Shown here one piece after another: positions 1-6,132 of a DNA stretch of 11,396 nucleotides. How positions within the stretch are numbered: the first letter of the stretch is position 1; each line of letters starts with the position of its first letter. The stretch lies in contig CAMLKO010000020.1 of the NCBI GenBank assembly GCA_946480495.1, forward strand, positions 1-11,396, written 5' to 3'. This stretch comes from an uncultured Caulobacteraceae bacterium (GTDB lineage: Bacteria; Pseudomonadota; Alphaproteobacteria; Caulobacterales; Caulobacteraceae). Under the pieces are notes generated by a model that ran no database searches, had not been told where the DNA came from, and was given only the letters and a program-made list of their open reading frames with translations. A program made the position numbers and the translations under genes.

Positions 1-359
1 CGTCCCTGCTGCCGGTGGCCTCGCCGATCGTGCTGTTCTTCGTGATCAAGGCCATCGCGGGCAAGGTCGACGCCTTCGCCTCGCTCGGCGCCATGCTGAT
101 GGGCGTGATCGTCACCGGCCTCTTCGTCGCCATCTCGATGACGAGCGGCGGCGGCGCCTGGGACAACGCCAAGAAGCTGATCGAGGAAGGCCACTACGGC
201 GGCAAGGGCTCCGACGCCCACAAGGCCGCCGTGACGGGCGACACCGTCGGCGATCCCTACAAGGACACCGCCGGCCCGGCCGTGAACCCCATGATCAAGA
301 TCACCAACATCGTGGCCCTGCTGCTGCTGGCGGCCCTGGCCCACGGGACGATGGGGTAA
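1..359 (+). CDS. hppA: Membrane-bound proton-pumping pyrophosphatase, C-terminal part (5' truncated)
   Basis: Membrane pyrophosphatase that couples pyrophosphate hydrolysis to ion (usually proton) export across the inner membrane. The frame is open from base 3, so only the last 118 residues are present; the family is usually about 670-770 residues. Visible are two hydrophobic segments (residues about 5-19 and 27-46), then a [10 protein letters not shown] motif (49-58) and the conserved acidic motif [18 protein letters not shown] (79-96), whose Asp and Lys residues belong to the cytoplasmic pyrophosphate/Mg site. A last membrane helix follows (about 100-114). The residues that separate K+-dependent from K+-independent types lie upstream and cannot be read. 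The gene ends in TAA and is followed by a palindromic repeat and a bidirectional terminator. The family call is very secure; proton rather than sodium pumping is inferred. Confidence 0.96.
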   Translation, partial: SLLPVASPIVLFFVIKAIAGKVDAFASLGAMLMGVIVTGLFVAISMTSGGGAWDNAKKLIEEGHYGGKGSDAHKAAVTGDTVGDPYKDTAGPAVNPMIKITNIVALLLLAALAHGTMG

Positions 360-366
360 GCAGATG

Positions 367-460
367 CTCCCCCTCTGGGGGAGCTCCCGCGAAGCGGGTG
401 AGGGGGCGAGTCAGCTGGCCCCCATCCCCGGCTTCGCCGGTACTTCCCCCAGCGGGGAAG
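367..460. repeat. Intergenic palindromic repeat with four hairpins
   Basis: Two arms that are imperfect inverted copies of each other, each containing two hairpins in mirrored order. Left arm: a 7-bp stem (367-373 with 377-383), then CCCGC-GAA-GCGGG (386-398), then a G-run (401-406). Right arm: a C-run (419-423), then CCGGC-TTC-GCCGG (428-440), then a 7-bp stem (443-449 with 454-460). The element lies between the hppA stop and the shared terminator. It looks like a REP/BIME-type intergenic repeat; copy number cannot be judged from one window. Confidence 0.75.
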
Positions 461-472
461 ATCACAAAAAGA

Positions 473-502
473 GGCCCCGGAGAGCGATCTCCGGGGCCTT
501 TT
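473..502. terminator. Bidirectional rho-independent terminator
   Basis: Perfect 11-bp stem GGCCCCGGAGA/TCTCCGGGGCC (473-483 with 488-498) around a GCGA loop. On the + strand it is followed by TTTTCTTTTT; on the - strand the A-run at 466-470 provides a U-tract. It sits between two convergent genes, hppA and the BamE-like gene, and can serve both. Confidence 0.92.
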
Positions 503-525
503 CTTTTTGAGCGGTGAAAGCGCGG

Positions 526-1017
526 TCAGTCGCCGGGGCGGTTGCCGGGCGTGCCTTCGTCGCTGTTGGGCAGGACGCCGGATCCGACGTTGCCGAGCAG
601 CTGTTCGAGGATCGACATTTCGCGGCCGCGGGTCGGGGTCTCACGCCCGTTGTAGGCGATGACCTTGCCGTCCTTGAGCGTGTAGGTGTCCACCGAGGCC
701 ACCTGCTCGGTGTCCTTGTTGAACTTGATGGCGACCACGTCGCGCATGGCGACGCGCGGCTTGTAGAAGGCCACCTTGTCGGTCAGCTGCGAGATGTAGA
801 ACCACTCGTTGGGATCGAAGGTCGAGGTGGCCGAGGGCGTGCCGAGCTTGGCCATGACCGTGGACTTGGTGTCCTCGCCCACCTTCACGTCGGCCGGCCG
901 GGCGTCAATCGCCTGGAAGCCGGAGTAGGTGGTGATGGGTGTGCAGGCCCCAAGCCCCACCGACCCAGTCGCCAGCAGGCCGGTCGCGGCGGCGGCGATC
1001 AACAGACGTCGAAACAT
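526..1017 (-). CDS. bamE: BamE/SmpA/OmlA-family outer membrane lipoprotein
   Basis: Small lipoprotein of the SmpA/OmlA family. BamE in this family supports the BAM complex that inserts beta-barrel proteins into the outer membrane. Of 163 residues, positions 1-24 form a lipoprotein signal peptide (basic MFRR start, hydrophobic stretch, lipobox LGAC) with Cys25 as the lipidation site. The fold region spans about 40-125, including KVGEDTKSTVMAKLGTPSAT and the EWFYIS segment. The tail carries a TPTRGREMSILEQLLGNVG stretch that I associate with alphaproteobacterial members, and ends in a hydrophilic stretch. The ATG at 1017 is supported by GGAG five bases upstream (1023-1026). It is transcribed away from the bc1 chaperone gene from a shared promoter region and converges on hppA. 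The family call is strong; equivalence to BamE is inferred. Confidence 0.88.
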   Translation of the reverse strand: MFRRLLIAAAATGLLATGSVGLGACTPITTYSGFQAIDARPADVKVGEDTKSTVMAKLGTPSATSTFDPNEWFYISQLTDKVAFYKPRVAMRDVVAIKFNKDTEQVASVDTYTLKDGKVIAYNGRETPTRGREMSILEQLLGNVGSGVLPNSDEGTPGNRPGD

Positions 1018-1047
1018 TGGGGCTCCGGAAGAATGGTTGCGCAGGCT

Positions 1048-1078
1048 TTGACCTATCGCCCGACGGGGCTTAGTTCAA
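1048..1078. promoter_or_regulatory. Overlapping face-to-face promoters for the BamE-like and bc1-chaperone genes
   Basis: On the + strand TTGACC (1048-1053), 17 bp, TAGTTC (1071-1076). On the - strand TTGAAC (1078-1073), 17 bp, TAGGTC (1055-1050). Each -10 box overlaps the opposite -35 box, so the two promoters occupy the same 31 bp and form a near-perfect 8-bp inverted repeat (7 of 8 positions pair). Predicted 5' leaders are about 40 nt (+) and 25 nt (-), which suits both start codons. This is a motif-based prediction. Confidence 0.5.
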
Positions 1079-1121
1079 TGCCCCGCGTATAGGCCGCCCG
1101 GGCGGCGAAATCGAGGCAAGC

Positions 1122-1646
1122 ATGTTTCTGGACCGGCTGTTCCGGCCCCGGCCCGCAAAGCTCGCGGGCGCAGAGCTCTATTTGAAGGCCGCAGCCCAGG
1201 CCCGCCGACCCGCCCTCTACACGGCGATGCGCACGCCCGACACCCGCGAGGGACGCTTCGAGCTCTACACCCTGCACGTCATCCTGCTGCTCGAGCGGCT
1301 GAGGGGGCAGGGGGCGGCGGCGGCGGAAACCTCGCAGGCGGCCTTCGACGCCTACCTGCGCGGCCTCGACGACGCCTTCCGCGAGCTCGGCGTCGGCGAC
1401 ATGTCGGTCGGCAAGAAGATGAAGAAGCTGGGCCAGGCCTTCTACGGCCGCCTGCGCTCCTACGACCAGGCCGTCGCCACGCTGCCGAGCCGGGCCGAAC
1501 TGGAAGCGCTGATCGGCCGCACGGTGGGCGAGGAGGCCGACGCGCGGGCGCTGGCCGACTACCTCCTGACCGCGCGCGACCAACTGGCCGCCCAGCCGTT
1601 GGATGGGCTTCTGACGGGGAACGTCGCATGGCCCGCCCTCAGCTGA
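1122..1646 (+). CDS. Ubiquinol-cytochrome c chaperone (CBP3 family)
   Basis: CBP3/UQCC-type protein. In mitochondria, CBP3 helps synthesis and assembly of cytochrome b for the bc1 complex (complex III); bacterial homologues are thought to act similarly on the inner face of the membrane. It has 174 residues, near the usual length of bacterial members. The domain spans most of the protein: RFELYTLHVILLLERL (45-60) and FDAYLRGLDDAFRELGVGDM (75-94) followed by SVGKKMKKLGQAFYGRLRSYDQA (95-117) are the family signature. No signal peptide or membrane helix is seen. The ATG has GAGG five bases upstream (1113-1116). The 3' end overlaps the YceD gene by 19 nt, implying translational coupling. The respiratory theme recurs with ctaA at 6133. 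Confidence 0.88.
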   Translation: MFLDRLFRPRPAKLAGAELYLKAAAQARRPALYTAMRTPDTREGRFELYTLHVILLLERLRGQGAAAAETSQAAFDAYLRGLDDAFRELGVGDMSVGKKMKKLGQAFYGRLRSYDQAVATLPSRAELEALIGRTVGEEADARALADYLLTARDQLAAQPLDGLLTGNVAWPALS

Positions 1647-2149
1647 ACCCCTGGCGCGAGACCGTGCGCCTGTCGGAGCTGGCGCGAGGCCCCGTCACGC
1701 GCCGAATCGCTCCCGATGAGTCGCAGCTGCCGGCGCTGGCCAGGCAGCTGGGCGTCGATGCCCTGAACAGCCTGTCGGCCGAGGTCGCGGTCACGCCCTG
1801 GCTGGACGGCGCCGAGCTTCGCGGCCGCTTCACCGCCCAGGTGGTGCAGACCTGCGGCGTCACCCTCGATCCGATCGAGCAGACGCTGAGCGGCGACTTC
1901 GAGGTGCGCATCCTGCCGGCCGGCAGCCCCAACCTGCCCAGCGAAGGCGCCGAGATCGACCCGGAGGCCGACGATCCGCCCGACGCCCTGGAAGGCGACG
2001 AGATCGACATAGCGGCCTACGTCGTCGAGCACGCCGCGCTGGAGGTCGATCCGTTCCCCCGCAAGCCGGACGCGGTTTTCGAGCCGCCGCCGTCGGAGGA
2101 AGAGACCTCGCCCTTCGCCGTGCTCAAGCGCCTGAAAGAGGGCAAGTAG
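1628..2149 (+). CDS. yceD: YceD/DUF177 family protein
   Basis: DUF177 (YceD) family, 173 residues. In Escherichia coli YceD influences 23S rRNA accumulation, and the gene commonly sits just upstream of plsX, as here. The N-terminal part has PWRETVRLSELARG (8-21). The central part has WLDGAELRGRF and the QTCGVTLDPIEQ segment (Cys76), the position corresponding to the conserved Cys region. The C-terminal part has EIDIAAYVVEHAALEVDPFP (125-144) and the closing SPFAVLKRLK. There is an acidic stretch at 107-127. The ATG lies inside the end of the bc1 chaperone gene, with only a weak purine-rich site (GGGGAA) before it. The rpmF gene that often lies between yceD and plsX in other bacteria is absent. 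The family call is secure; molecular function is poorly defined. Confidence 0.85.
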   Translation: MARPQLNPWRETVRLSELARGPVTRRIAPDESQLPALARQLGVDALNSLSAEVAVTPWLDGAELRGRFTAQVVQTCGVTLDPIEQTLSGDFEVRILPAGSPNLPSEGAEIDPEADDPPDALEGDEIDIAAYVVEHAALEVDPFPRKPDAVFEPPPSEEETSPFAVLKRLKEGK

Positions 2150-2156
2150 GTCCGGT

Positions 2157-2184
2157 TTGCATCCTGCCTTGGCCCATGTATCGT
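2157..2184 (+). promoter_or_regulatory. Possible plsX promoter
   Basis: TTGCAT (2157-2162), 16 bp, TATCGT (2179-2184) in the 83-bp gap between yceD and plsX. The gap is long enough for an internal promoter, but the match is modest and read-through from 1048 is equally possible. Confidence 0.3.
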
Positions 2185-2232
2185 CCGCGCGGCTTGGCGT
2201 CGGCCGGCCTTTGGGGAGCTTGAGTCGCCGTT

Positions 2233-3300
2233 TTGGCTGATTGCCTGATCATCTCCGTCGACGCCATGGGGGGCGACCACGGACCGTCCGTCACCATTGC
2301 GGCGGTGGCGCTGGCGGCCAAGACCTATCCGGGCGTCCGCTTCCTGCTCCACGGCGACGAGACCGCGATCAACGCCGAGCTCGGCAAGCACCCCGCCGCC
2401 AAGGCCGCCAGCGAGGTCCGCCACACCGAAAAGTCCATCGCCATGGACGAAAAGCCGGCGCTCGCCATGCGGCGCGGCAAGGGCACCAGCATGTGGAACG
2501 CCGTCGAGGCGATCCGCGATGGCGAGGCCGCCGTCACCGTCTCGGCCGGCAACACCGGCGCCCTGATGGCGATCTCCAAGCTGATCCTGCGCATGGCCGC
2601 CGACCTCGAGCGCCCCGCCATCGTCGCCAGCTGGCCGACGATGCGCGGCATCACCGTCGTGCTGGACGTCGGCGCCAACGTCGAGAGCGACGCCGAGCAG
2701 CTGGTCGAATTCGCCGTCATGGGCGCGGCCTTCCACCACGCGGTGCTGGGCTCCAGGCGCCCGACCGTCGGCCTGCTCAACGTCGGCTCCGAGGAGCAGA
2801 AGGGCCACGAGGATGTGCGCGAGGCTCACGCCCGCCTGAAGGCGACCACGCTCGACCTCGACTACTACGGCTTCGTCGAGGGCGACGACATCGCCAAGGG
2901 CACCGTCGACGTCATCGTCACCGACGGCTTCACCGGCAACGTCACCCTGAAGGCCGCCGAGGGCCTCGCACGCTTCTTCGCCAACGAGCTGAAGACGACC
3001 TTCACCTCCGGCCCGTTCGCCATGTTGGGCGCGCTGATCGCGTCGGGCGCGCTGAAGAAGATGCGCCAGCGGCTGGATACGGGCGCGGTCAACGGCGCGC
3101 CGCTGCTGGGGCTGAACGGCATTGTCGTGAAGAGTCACGGGGGCGCGGACGCAAAAGGCTTCGCCAGCGCCATCCGCGTGGCGATAGAGCTTGCACGCAG
3201 CGACTTTGCGGCCGAAATCGACCGCAATCTGAAACGTGTGACGGCCGCCAAGGGGGAGACGGCTTCTGATGGAGCCGTGAGTGAGCAATCCTCTGCGTAG
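2233..3300 (+). CDS. plsX: Phosphate acyltransferase PlsX
   Basis: PlsX converts acyl-ACP to acyl-phosphate, the donor that PlsY uses to start phospholipid synthesis; it is a peripheral membrane enzyme. It has 355 residues, usual for the family. The N-terminus carries the hallmark SVDAMGGDHGPSV (8-20). The middle has VSAGNTGALMAISK and LDVGANVE. The C-terminal part has TDGFTGNVTLKAAEG and LLGLNGIVVKSHGGADAKGF, all characteristic. The start is a TTG at 2233: an in-frame TGA lies at 2221-2223 and the next Met is inside the DAMGGDHG motif, so no ATG can serve. The GGGGAGCTTGAG stretch (2213-2224) supplies the ribosome binding site. The last 20 nt overlap fabH. The tail after about residue 335 is variable and probably dispensable. 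Confidence 0.97.
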   Translation: MADCLIISVDAMGGDHGPSVTIAAVALAAKTYPGVRFLLHGDETAINAELGKHPAAKAASEVRHTEKSIAMDEKPALAMRRGKGTSMWNAVEAIRDGEAAVTVSAGNTGALMAISKLILRMAADLERPAIVASWPTMRGITVVLDVGANVESDAEQLVEFAVMGAAFHHAVLGSRRPTVGLLNVGSEEQKGHEDVREAHARLKATTLDLDYYGFVEGDDIAKGTVDVIVTDGFTGNVTLKAAEGLARFFANELKTTFTSGPFAMLGALIASGALKKMRQRLDTGAVNGAPLLGLNGIVVKSHGGADAKGFASAIRVAIELARSDFAAEIDRNLKRVTAAKGETASDGAVSEQSSA

Positions 3301-4261
3301 CTGTGTAACCGGCGTCGGCGCTTACCTGCCGGACGCCATCGTCACCAACGACGACATCTCGAAGATCGTCGAGACGACCGACGCGTGGATCGTCGAGCGC
3401 ACCGGCATCCGCCAGCGCCACCGCGCCCACGACGACCAGAACACCTCCGACCTCGCCTGCCACGCCGCCCGCGAGGCGCTGGAGCGCGCCGGCAAGACCG
3501 CCGCCGACGTCGACCTGATCATCGTCGCCACCACCACGCCCGACCTGACCTTCCCGGCCACCGCCGCCATCGTGCAGCGAAAGCTCGGCTGCCCCGTCGG
3601 CATCGCCTTCGACGTGCAGGCCGTCTGCTCGGGCTTCGTCTATGGCCTGGTCGTCGCCGACGGCTTCGTGGCGCGCGGCCAGTCGAAGTGCGCGCTGGTC
3701 ATCGGCGCGGAGGTGATGACCCGCCTGATGGACTGGACCGACCGGGGCACCTGCGTCCTCTTCGGCGACGGCGCCGGGGCGGTCGTGCTGGAGCCGCGCG
3801 AAGGGCAGGGGACGGTCGCCGACCGCGGCCTGCTGGGCTACGCGCTGCGCTGCGACGGCACCAAGCAGGACCTGCTCTACGTCGACGGCGGCCCGTCCTC
3901 CACCGGCACGGTCGGCAAGCTGCGGATGCAGGGCAACCAGGTCTTCCGCCACGCGGTCGTCAACATCTCCGAGGCCATCATCGCCGCCGCCAAGGTGGCC
4001 GGGATCGCCGTGCCCGACGTCGACTGGTTCATCCCCCACCAGGCCAACCAGCGCATCCTGCTGGGCGTCGCCCAGCGTCTGGGCCTCGACGAAGCCAGGA
4101 TCGTGCAGACCGTGGCCGAGCACGCCAACACCTCGGCCGCCTCCATTCCGCTGGCGCTGGCGCAGGGCGTTAACGACGGCCGGGTGAAGGAAGGCGACCT
4201 CCTCCTTCTCGAGGCGATGGGCGGGGGGCTGACCTGGGGCGCCTGCGTGCTTAGGCTTTAA
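3281..4261 (+). CDS. fabH: 3-oxoacyl-ACP synthase III FabH
   Basis: Beta-ketoacyl-ACP synthase III condenses acetyl-CoA with malonyl-ACP to start type II fatty acid synthesis in the cytoplasm. It has 326 residues, normal length. The catalytic triad is complete: Cys116 in AVCSGF, His253 in IPHQANQRI and Asn283 in EHANTSAASIPLAL. The thiolase-fold signature FGDGAGAVVLEP (161-172) and the closing GGGLTWGACVLRL are present. The start is a GTG at 3281 with GGAG six bases upstream (3271-3274). Another GTG at 3277 is out of frame. The start lies 20 nt inside plsX, so the two lipid genes are probably translationally coupled. Confidence 0.97.
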   Translation: MSNPLRSCVTGVGAYLPDAIVTNDDISKIVETTDAWIVERTGIRQRHRAHDDQNTSDLACHAAREALERAGKTAADVDLIIVATTTPDLTFPATAAIVQRKLGCPVGIAFDVQAVCSGFVYGLVVADGFVARGQSKCALVIGAEVMTRLMDWTDRGTCVLFGDGAGAVVLEPREGQGTVADRGLLGYALRCDGTKQDLLYVDGGPSSTGTVGKLRMQGNQVFRHAVVNISEAIIAAAKVAGIAVPDVDWFIPHQANQRILLGVAQRLGLDEARIVQTVAEHANTSAASIPLALAQGVNDGRVKEGDLLLLEAMGGGLTWGACVLRL

Positions 4262-4284
4262 GCATAACGCCTCGTCCGAAGTCT

Positions 4285-4318
4285 TTGACTTGACGTGATA
4301 AAGGCGTCATGCACCCTT
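4285..4318 (+). promoter_or_regulatory. Possible ihfA promoter/operator region
   Basis: Two overlapping -35-like hexamers, TTGACT (4285-4290) and TTGACG (4290-4295), lie in the 84-bp gap after fabH. TGACG (4291-4295) and CGTCA (4305-4309) form an inverted repeat with a 9-bp spacer, which could be a protein-binding site. No convincing -10 box follows, so the promoter call is tentative. Confidence 0.3.
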
Positions 4319-4345
4319 ACTCCCTTCCAGGGCGGGGGCGTTGGC

Positions 4346-4648
4346 ATGAAGAACGAAACAGTGACCCGGGCCGATCTCTGCGAGGCCGTCCATGAGGAGG
4401 TGGGGCTCACCCGCCAGGACTGCGCCGAGCTCGTCGAACGCACGCTCGACCTCGTGGCCGAGGCCCTTGAGGACGGCAAGACCGTGAAGCTCTCCGGCTT
4501 CGGCGTCTTCCAGGTCCGCGCCAAGCGCGCCCGCATGGGCCGCAATCCCAAGACCGGCGAACCCGCCGAAATCGAACCCCGTCGCGTCATCGGCTTTCGC
4601 GCCTCGCAAGTCATGAAGGCCCGAGTCGACCGCGCGCTGGCCGAGTAG
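4346..4648 (+). CDS. ihfA: Integration host factor subunit alpha
   Basis: IHF-alpha pairs with IHF-beta (encoded elsewhere) to bind and sharply bend DNA, acting in transcription, replication initiation and recombination. It has 100 residues, the expected size. The alpha-type N-terminus VTRADLCEAVHEEVGLTRQD (6-25) is followed by VKLSGFGVFQVR (47-58) and the arm GRNPKTGEPAEI (65-76), whose Pro68 is the residue that intercalates into DNA. An upstream in-frame ATG at 4295 would add 17 residues not found in the family; the ATG at 4346, preceded by a G-rich stretch, gives the canonical N-terminus. It sits 10 nt before a MerR-type gene, a pairing I recall as common in alphaproteobacteria. Confidence 0.95.
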   Translation: MKNETVTRADLCEAVHEEVGLTRQDCAELVERTLDLVAEALEDGKTVKLSGFGVFQVRAKRARMGRNPKTGEPAEIEPRRVIGFRASQVMKARVDRALAE

Positions 4649-4658
4649 GACGGGGCCG

Positions 4659-5075
4659 GTGGCCAAGGGCCCCCACGCCTTCCGCACCATCTCCGAGGCC
4701 GCCGACGAGCTGGGCGTGCCCCAGCACGTCCTTCGCTTCTGGGAGACCAAGTTCTCCTTCATCCGCCCCATGAAGCGCGCCGGCGGGCGCCGCTTCTACC
4801 GCCCGCAGGACATCGCCGTGCTGCGCGGCGTCCACGTGCTGCTGCACAGCGAGGGCTACACGATCAAGGGCGTGCAGAAGCTGCACAAGGAACAGGGCCT
4901 CAAGCACCTGGCCGCCGCAGGGCTCTCCACCAACGAAGCCACCCCCGAACTCCCCGCCGAAGAAGCGCCCGCCACCTCCGACCTGGCCCCCGAAAGCCGC
5001 GAGCGGCTGGAGCATGCGCTGTCGGACCTGGAAGCGGTGAAGGCCCGCCTCGACGCCCTGCTGAAGGGCTCCTGA
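4659..5075 (+). CDS. MerR-family transcriptional regulator
   Basis: 138-residue MerR-type DNA-binding protein. The winged helix-turn-helix is complete: FRTISEAADELGVPQHVLRF (8-27), then WETKF...RAGGRRFYRPQDI (28-52), then the second helical pair up to about residue 80. After an acidic/Pro-rich linker (about 90-110) a short helix with heptad-like Leu and Ala (112-135) could form the dimer coiled coil. The protein has no Cys, which argues against metal or redox sensing by the classic MerR/SoxR route; an effector, if any, is unknown. The start is GTG at 4659 with GGACGGGG just upstream (4648-4655). It is the last gene of the rightward lipid/ihfA run and is followed by the tRNA. Confidence 0.9.
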   Translation: MAKGPHAFRTISEAADELGVPQHVLRFWETKFSFIRPMKRAGGRRFYRPQDIAVLRGVHVLLHSEGYTIKGVQKLHKEQGLKHLAAAGLSTNEATPELPAEEAPATSDLAPESRERLEHALSDLEAVKARLDALLKGS

Positions 5076-5084
5076 GCTTTCCGA

Positions 5085-5113
5085 TTGCCGGGCTTGGGGG
5101 CGGCGCCTATAAG
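5085..5113 (+). promoter_or_regulatory. Promoter of tRNA-Pro
   Basis: TTGCCG (5085-5090), exactly 17 bp, TATAAG (5108-5113). Transcription would begin near 5120, about 9 nt before the mature tRNA 5' end. This is one of the best -35/-10 matches in the window. Confidence 0.65.
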
Positions 5114-5128
5114 GGCCGCTCCTTGCGT

Positions 5129-5205
<77 letters not shown>

Positions 5206-5223
5206 TTCTCCTCACAGCCGGAT

Positions 5224-5421
5224 CTAACGGTCCTTGGCCATCCAGGAGAGCAGGGGAATGAGCGGTACGCCCCAGGCCGTTCCCACGACCGCGTAGAAGA
5301 CCAGCCGCGCCGCCTGGTTGTCGGGCAGGCGGTCGGCGAGGAGCAGCGCCACGCTGACGTAGGCGGCCAGGAAGGCGACGATGGCGATCCCGCCCAGGAG
5401 GTTCTTCAGCCGTCCGTTCAC
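5224..5421 (-). CDS. Small two-helix membrane protein, DUF2842 type
   Basis: 65-residue inner membrane protein resembling the DUF2842 family, known mainly from alphaproteobacteria and without an assigned function. Two membrane segments are visible: about 8-29 (LLGGIAIVAFLAAYVSVALL) and about 39-60 (RLVFYAVVGTAWGVPLIPLL), with a short loop holding the LPDNQAA stretch. The start codon is GTG at 5421 (CAC on the + strand); GGGAGGG lies rather far upstream (about 14 nt), so initiation may be weak. It is read in the same direction as the two GlsB-like genes, 41 bp after the second, and may be their last co-transcribed member. The call rests on length, topology and the hydrophobic pattern. Confidence 0.7.
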   Translation of the reverse strand: MNGRLKNLLGGIAIVAFLAAYVSVALLLADRLPDNQAARLVFYAVVGTAWGVPLIPLLSWMAKDR

Positions 5422-5462
5422 GGCGGCTGACTAGACCCTCCCGGCGGGATGCGCCAGCCGGT

Positions 5463-5714
5463 TCAGACGACCGGGCGGCGGCGGGTGACCAGGCCGACGA
5501 TGAACAGCAGGATGCAGGCGCCGATGGTGGCGAAGATCACCGTGCCGATCAGGCCGTTGATGCCGATGTCCAGCATCCCGGCGATCCAGTTGCCGATCAG
5601 CCCGCCGATGAGGCCGACGATCAGGTTGGTCAGTATGCCCTGATTGCGGTGCATGATTTTCTCCGCGAGCCAGCCCGCGAAGATGCCGATAATGATGGCG
5701 ACGATCCAGTTCAT
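5463..5714 (-). CDS. GlsB/YeaQ/YmgE-family stress-associated membrane protein
   Basis: 83-residue inner membrane protein of the family labelled transglycosylase-associated (PF04226), linked to general stress responses; its biochemical role is unknown. Three Gly-rich membrane helices are visible: 4-20 (IVAIIIGIFAGWLAEKI), 29-48 (with the signature LIVGLIGGLIGNWIAG) and 54-77. It ends in a basic RRR tail. The IGxFAGWLAxKI and VGLxGGxIGxW patterns are diagnostic. The ATG has a strong AGGAGGG site six bases upstream and overlaps the upstream gene's stop by 4 nt (TCATGA at 5711-5716 on the + strand), so the two are translationally coupled. Confidence 0.88.
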   Translation of the reverse strand: MNWIVAIIIGIFAGWLAEKIMHRNQGILTNLIVGLIGGLIGNWIAGMLDIGINGLIGTVIFATIGACILLFIVGLVTRRRPVV

Positions 5715-6037
5715 GAGGGTCCCTCCTGAGTGTCCTGGTTCTCCAATTCATCCGTGCGGCCAAGGTTCCGCTCACATCTGCGTGCGAGCCGGCGCGAGAT
5801 GAAGCGGCAGGCCGCCAGCACGCCGATTCCGCCGCAGATCGCCGCCGCCAGCAGCCACACGGCATTGGCCCGCACGCCCAGCGCCCCGGCCAGGCCCATT
5901 CCCAGCAGCGCGCCGGCGACGCCGAGCCCCATCGCCTGGAACGGCTGGGCCGGGGAACGCAGGATGCGGCTCGCGGCCCAGCCTCCGGCGAGCGCGATGA
6001 GCAGCGCGCCGAACAGTCCTGGTTGGTCGCTGGGCAA
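5711..6037 (-). CDS. GlsB-like three-helix membrane protein
   Basis: 108-residue protein without a family name I can give with certainty. It has three Gly/Ala-rich membrane helices (about 8-25, 35-53 and 59-78) and a charged, acidic C-terminal tail after RRLARRCER. The helix pattern follows its neighbour: AGGWAASRI against AGWLAEKI, GLGVAGALLGMGLAG against GLIGGLIGNWIAG, and a third helix ending in RR. This suggests a diverged GlsB/YeaQ paralogue with an added tail. The start is a TTG at 6037 with GGAGG four bases upstream; the ATG at 6048 is out of frame. It is the first gene of the leftward group and is divergent from ctaA. Confidence 0.65.
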   Translation of the reverse strand: MPSDQPGLFGALLIALAGGWAASRILRSPAQPFQAMGLGVAGALLGMGLAGALGVRANAVWLLAAAICGGIGVLAACRFISRRLARRCERNLGRTDELENQDTQEGPS

Positions 6038-6132
6038 GGCGCCTCCATGCCGCGGCTCGCCTTCGTAAAGCGCGAGAACGGTTGCGGTTTCGCGCTATGG
6101 ACCCGGCGGGGGCGGGGCCTTAAGACGCGCCC

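Noticed and set aside
2017..3288. 423-codon open frame on the - strand across plsX
   Set aside because: Antisense to plsX, which has clear family motifs; composition is the Arg/Gly/Ala/Val/Asp-rich pattern typical of shadows in GC-rich DNA.
4295..4345. Upstream in-frame ATG that would extend ihfA by 17 residues
   Set aside because: The extension contains no family similarity and lies over the -35-like boxes; ATG 4346 gives the standard IHF-alpha length.
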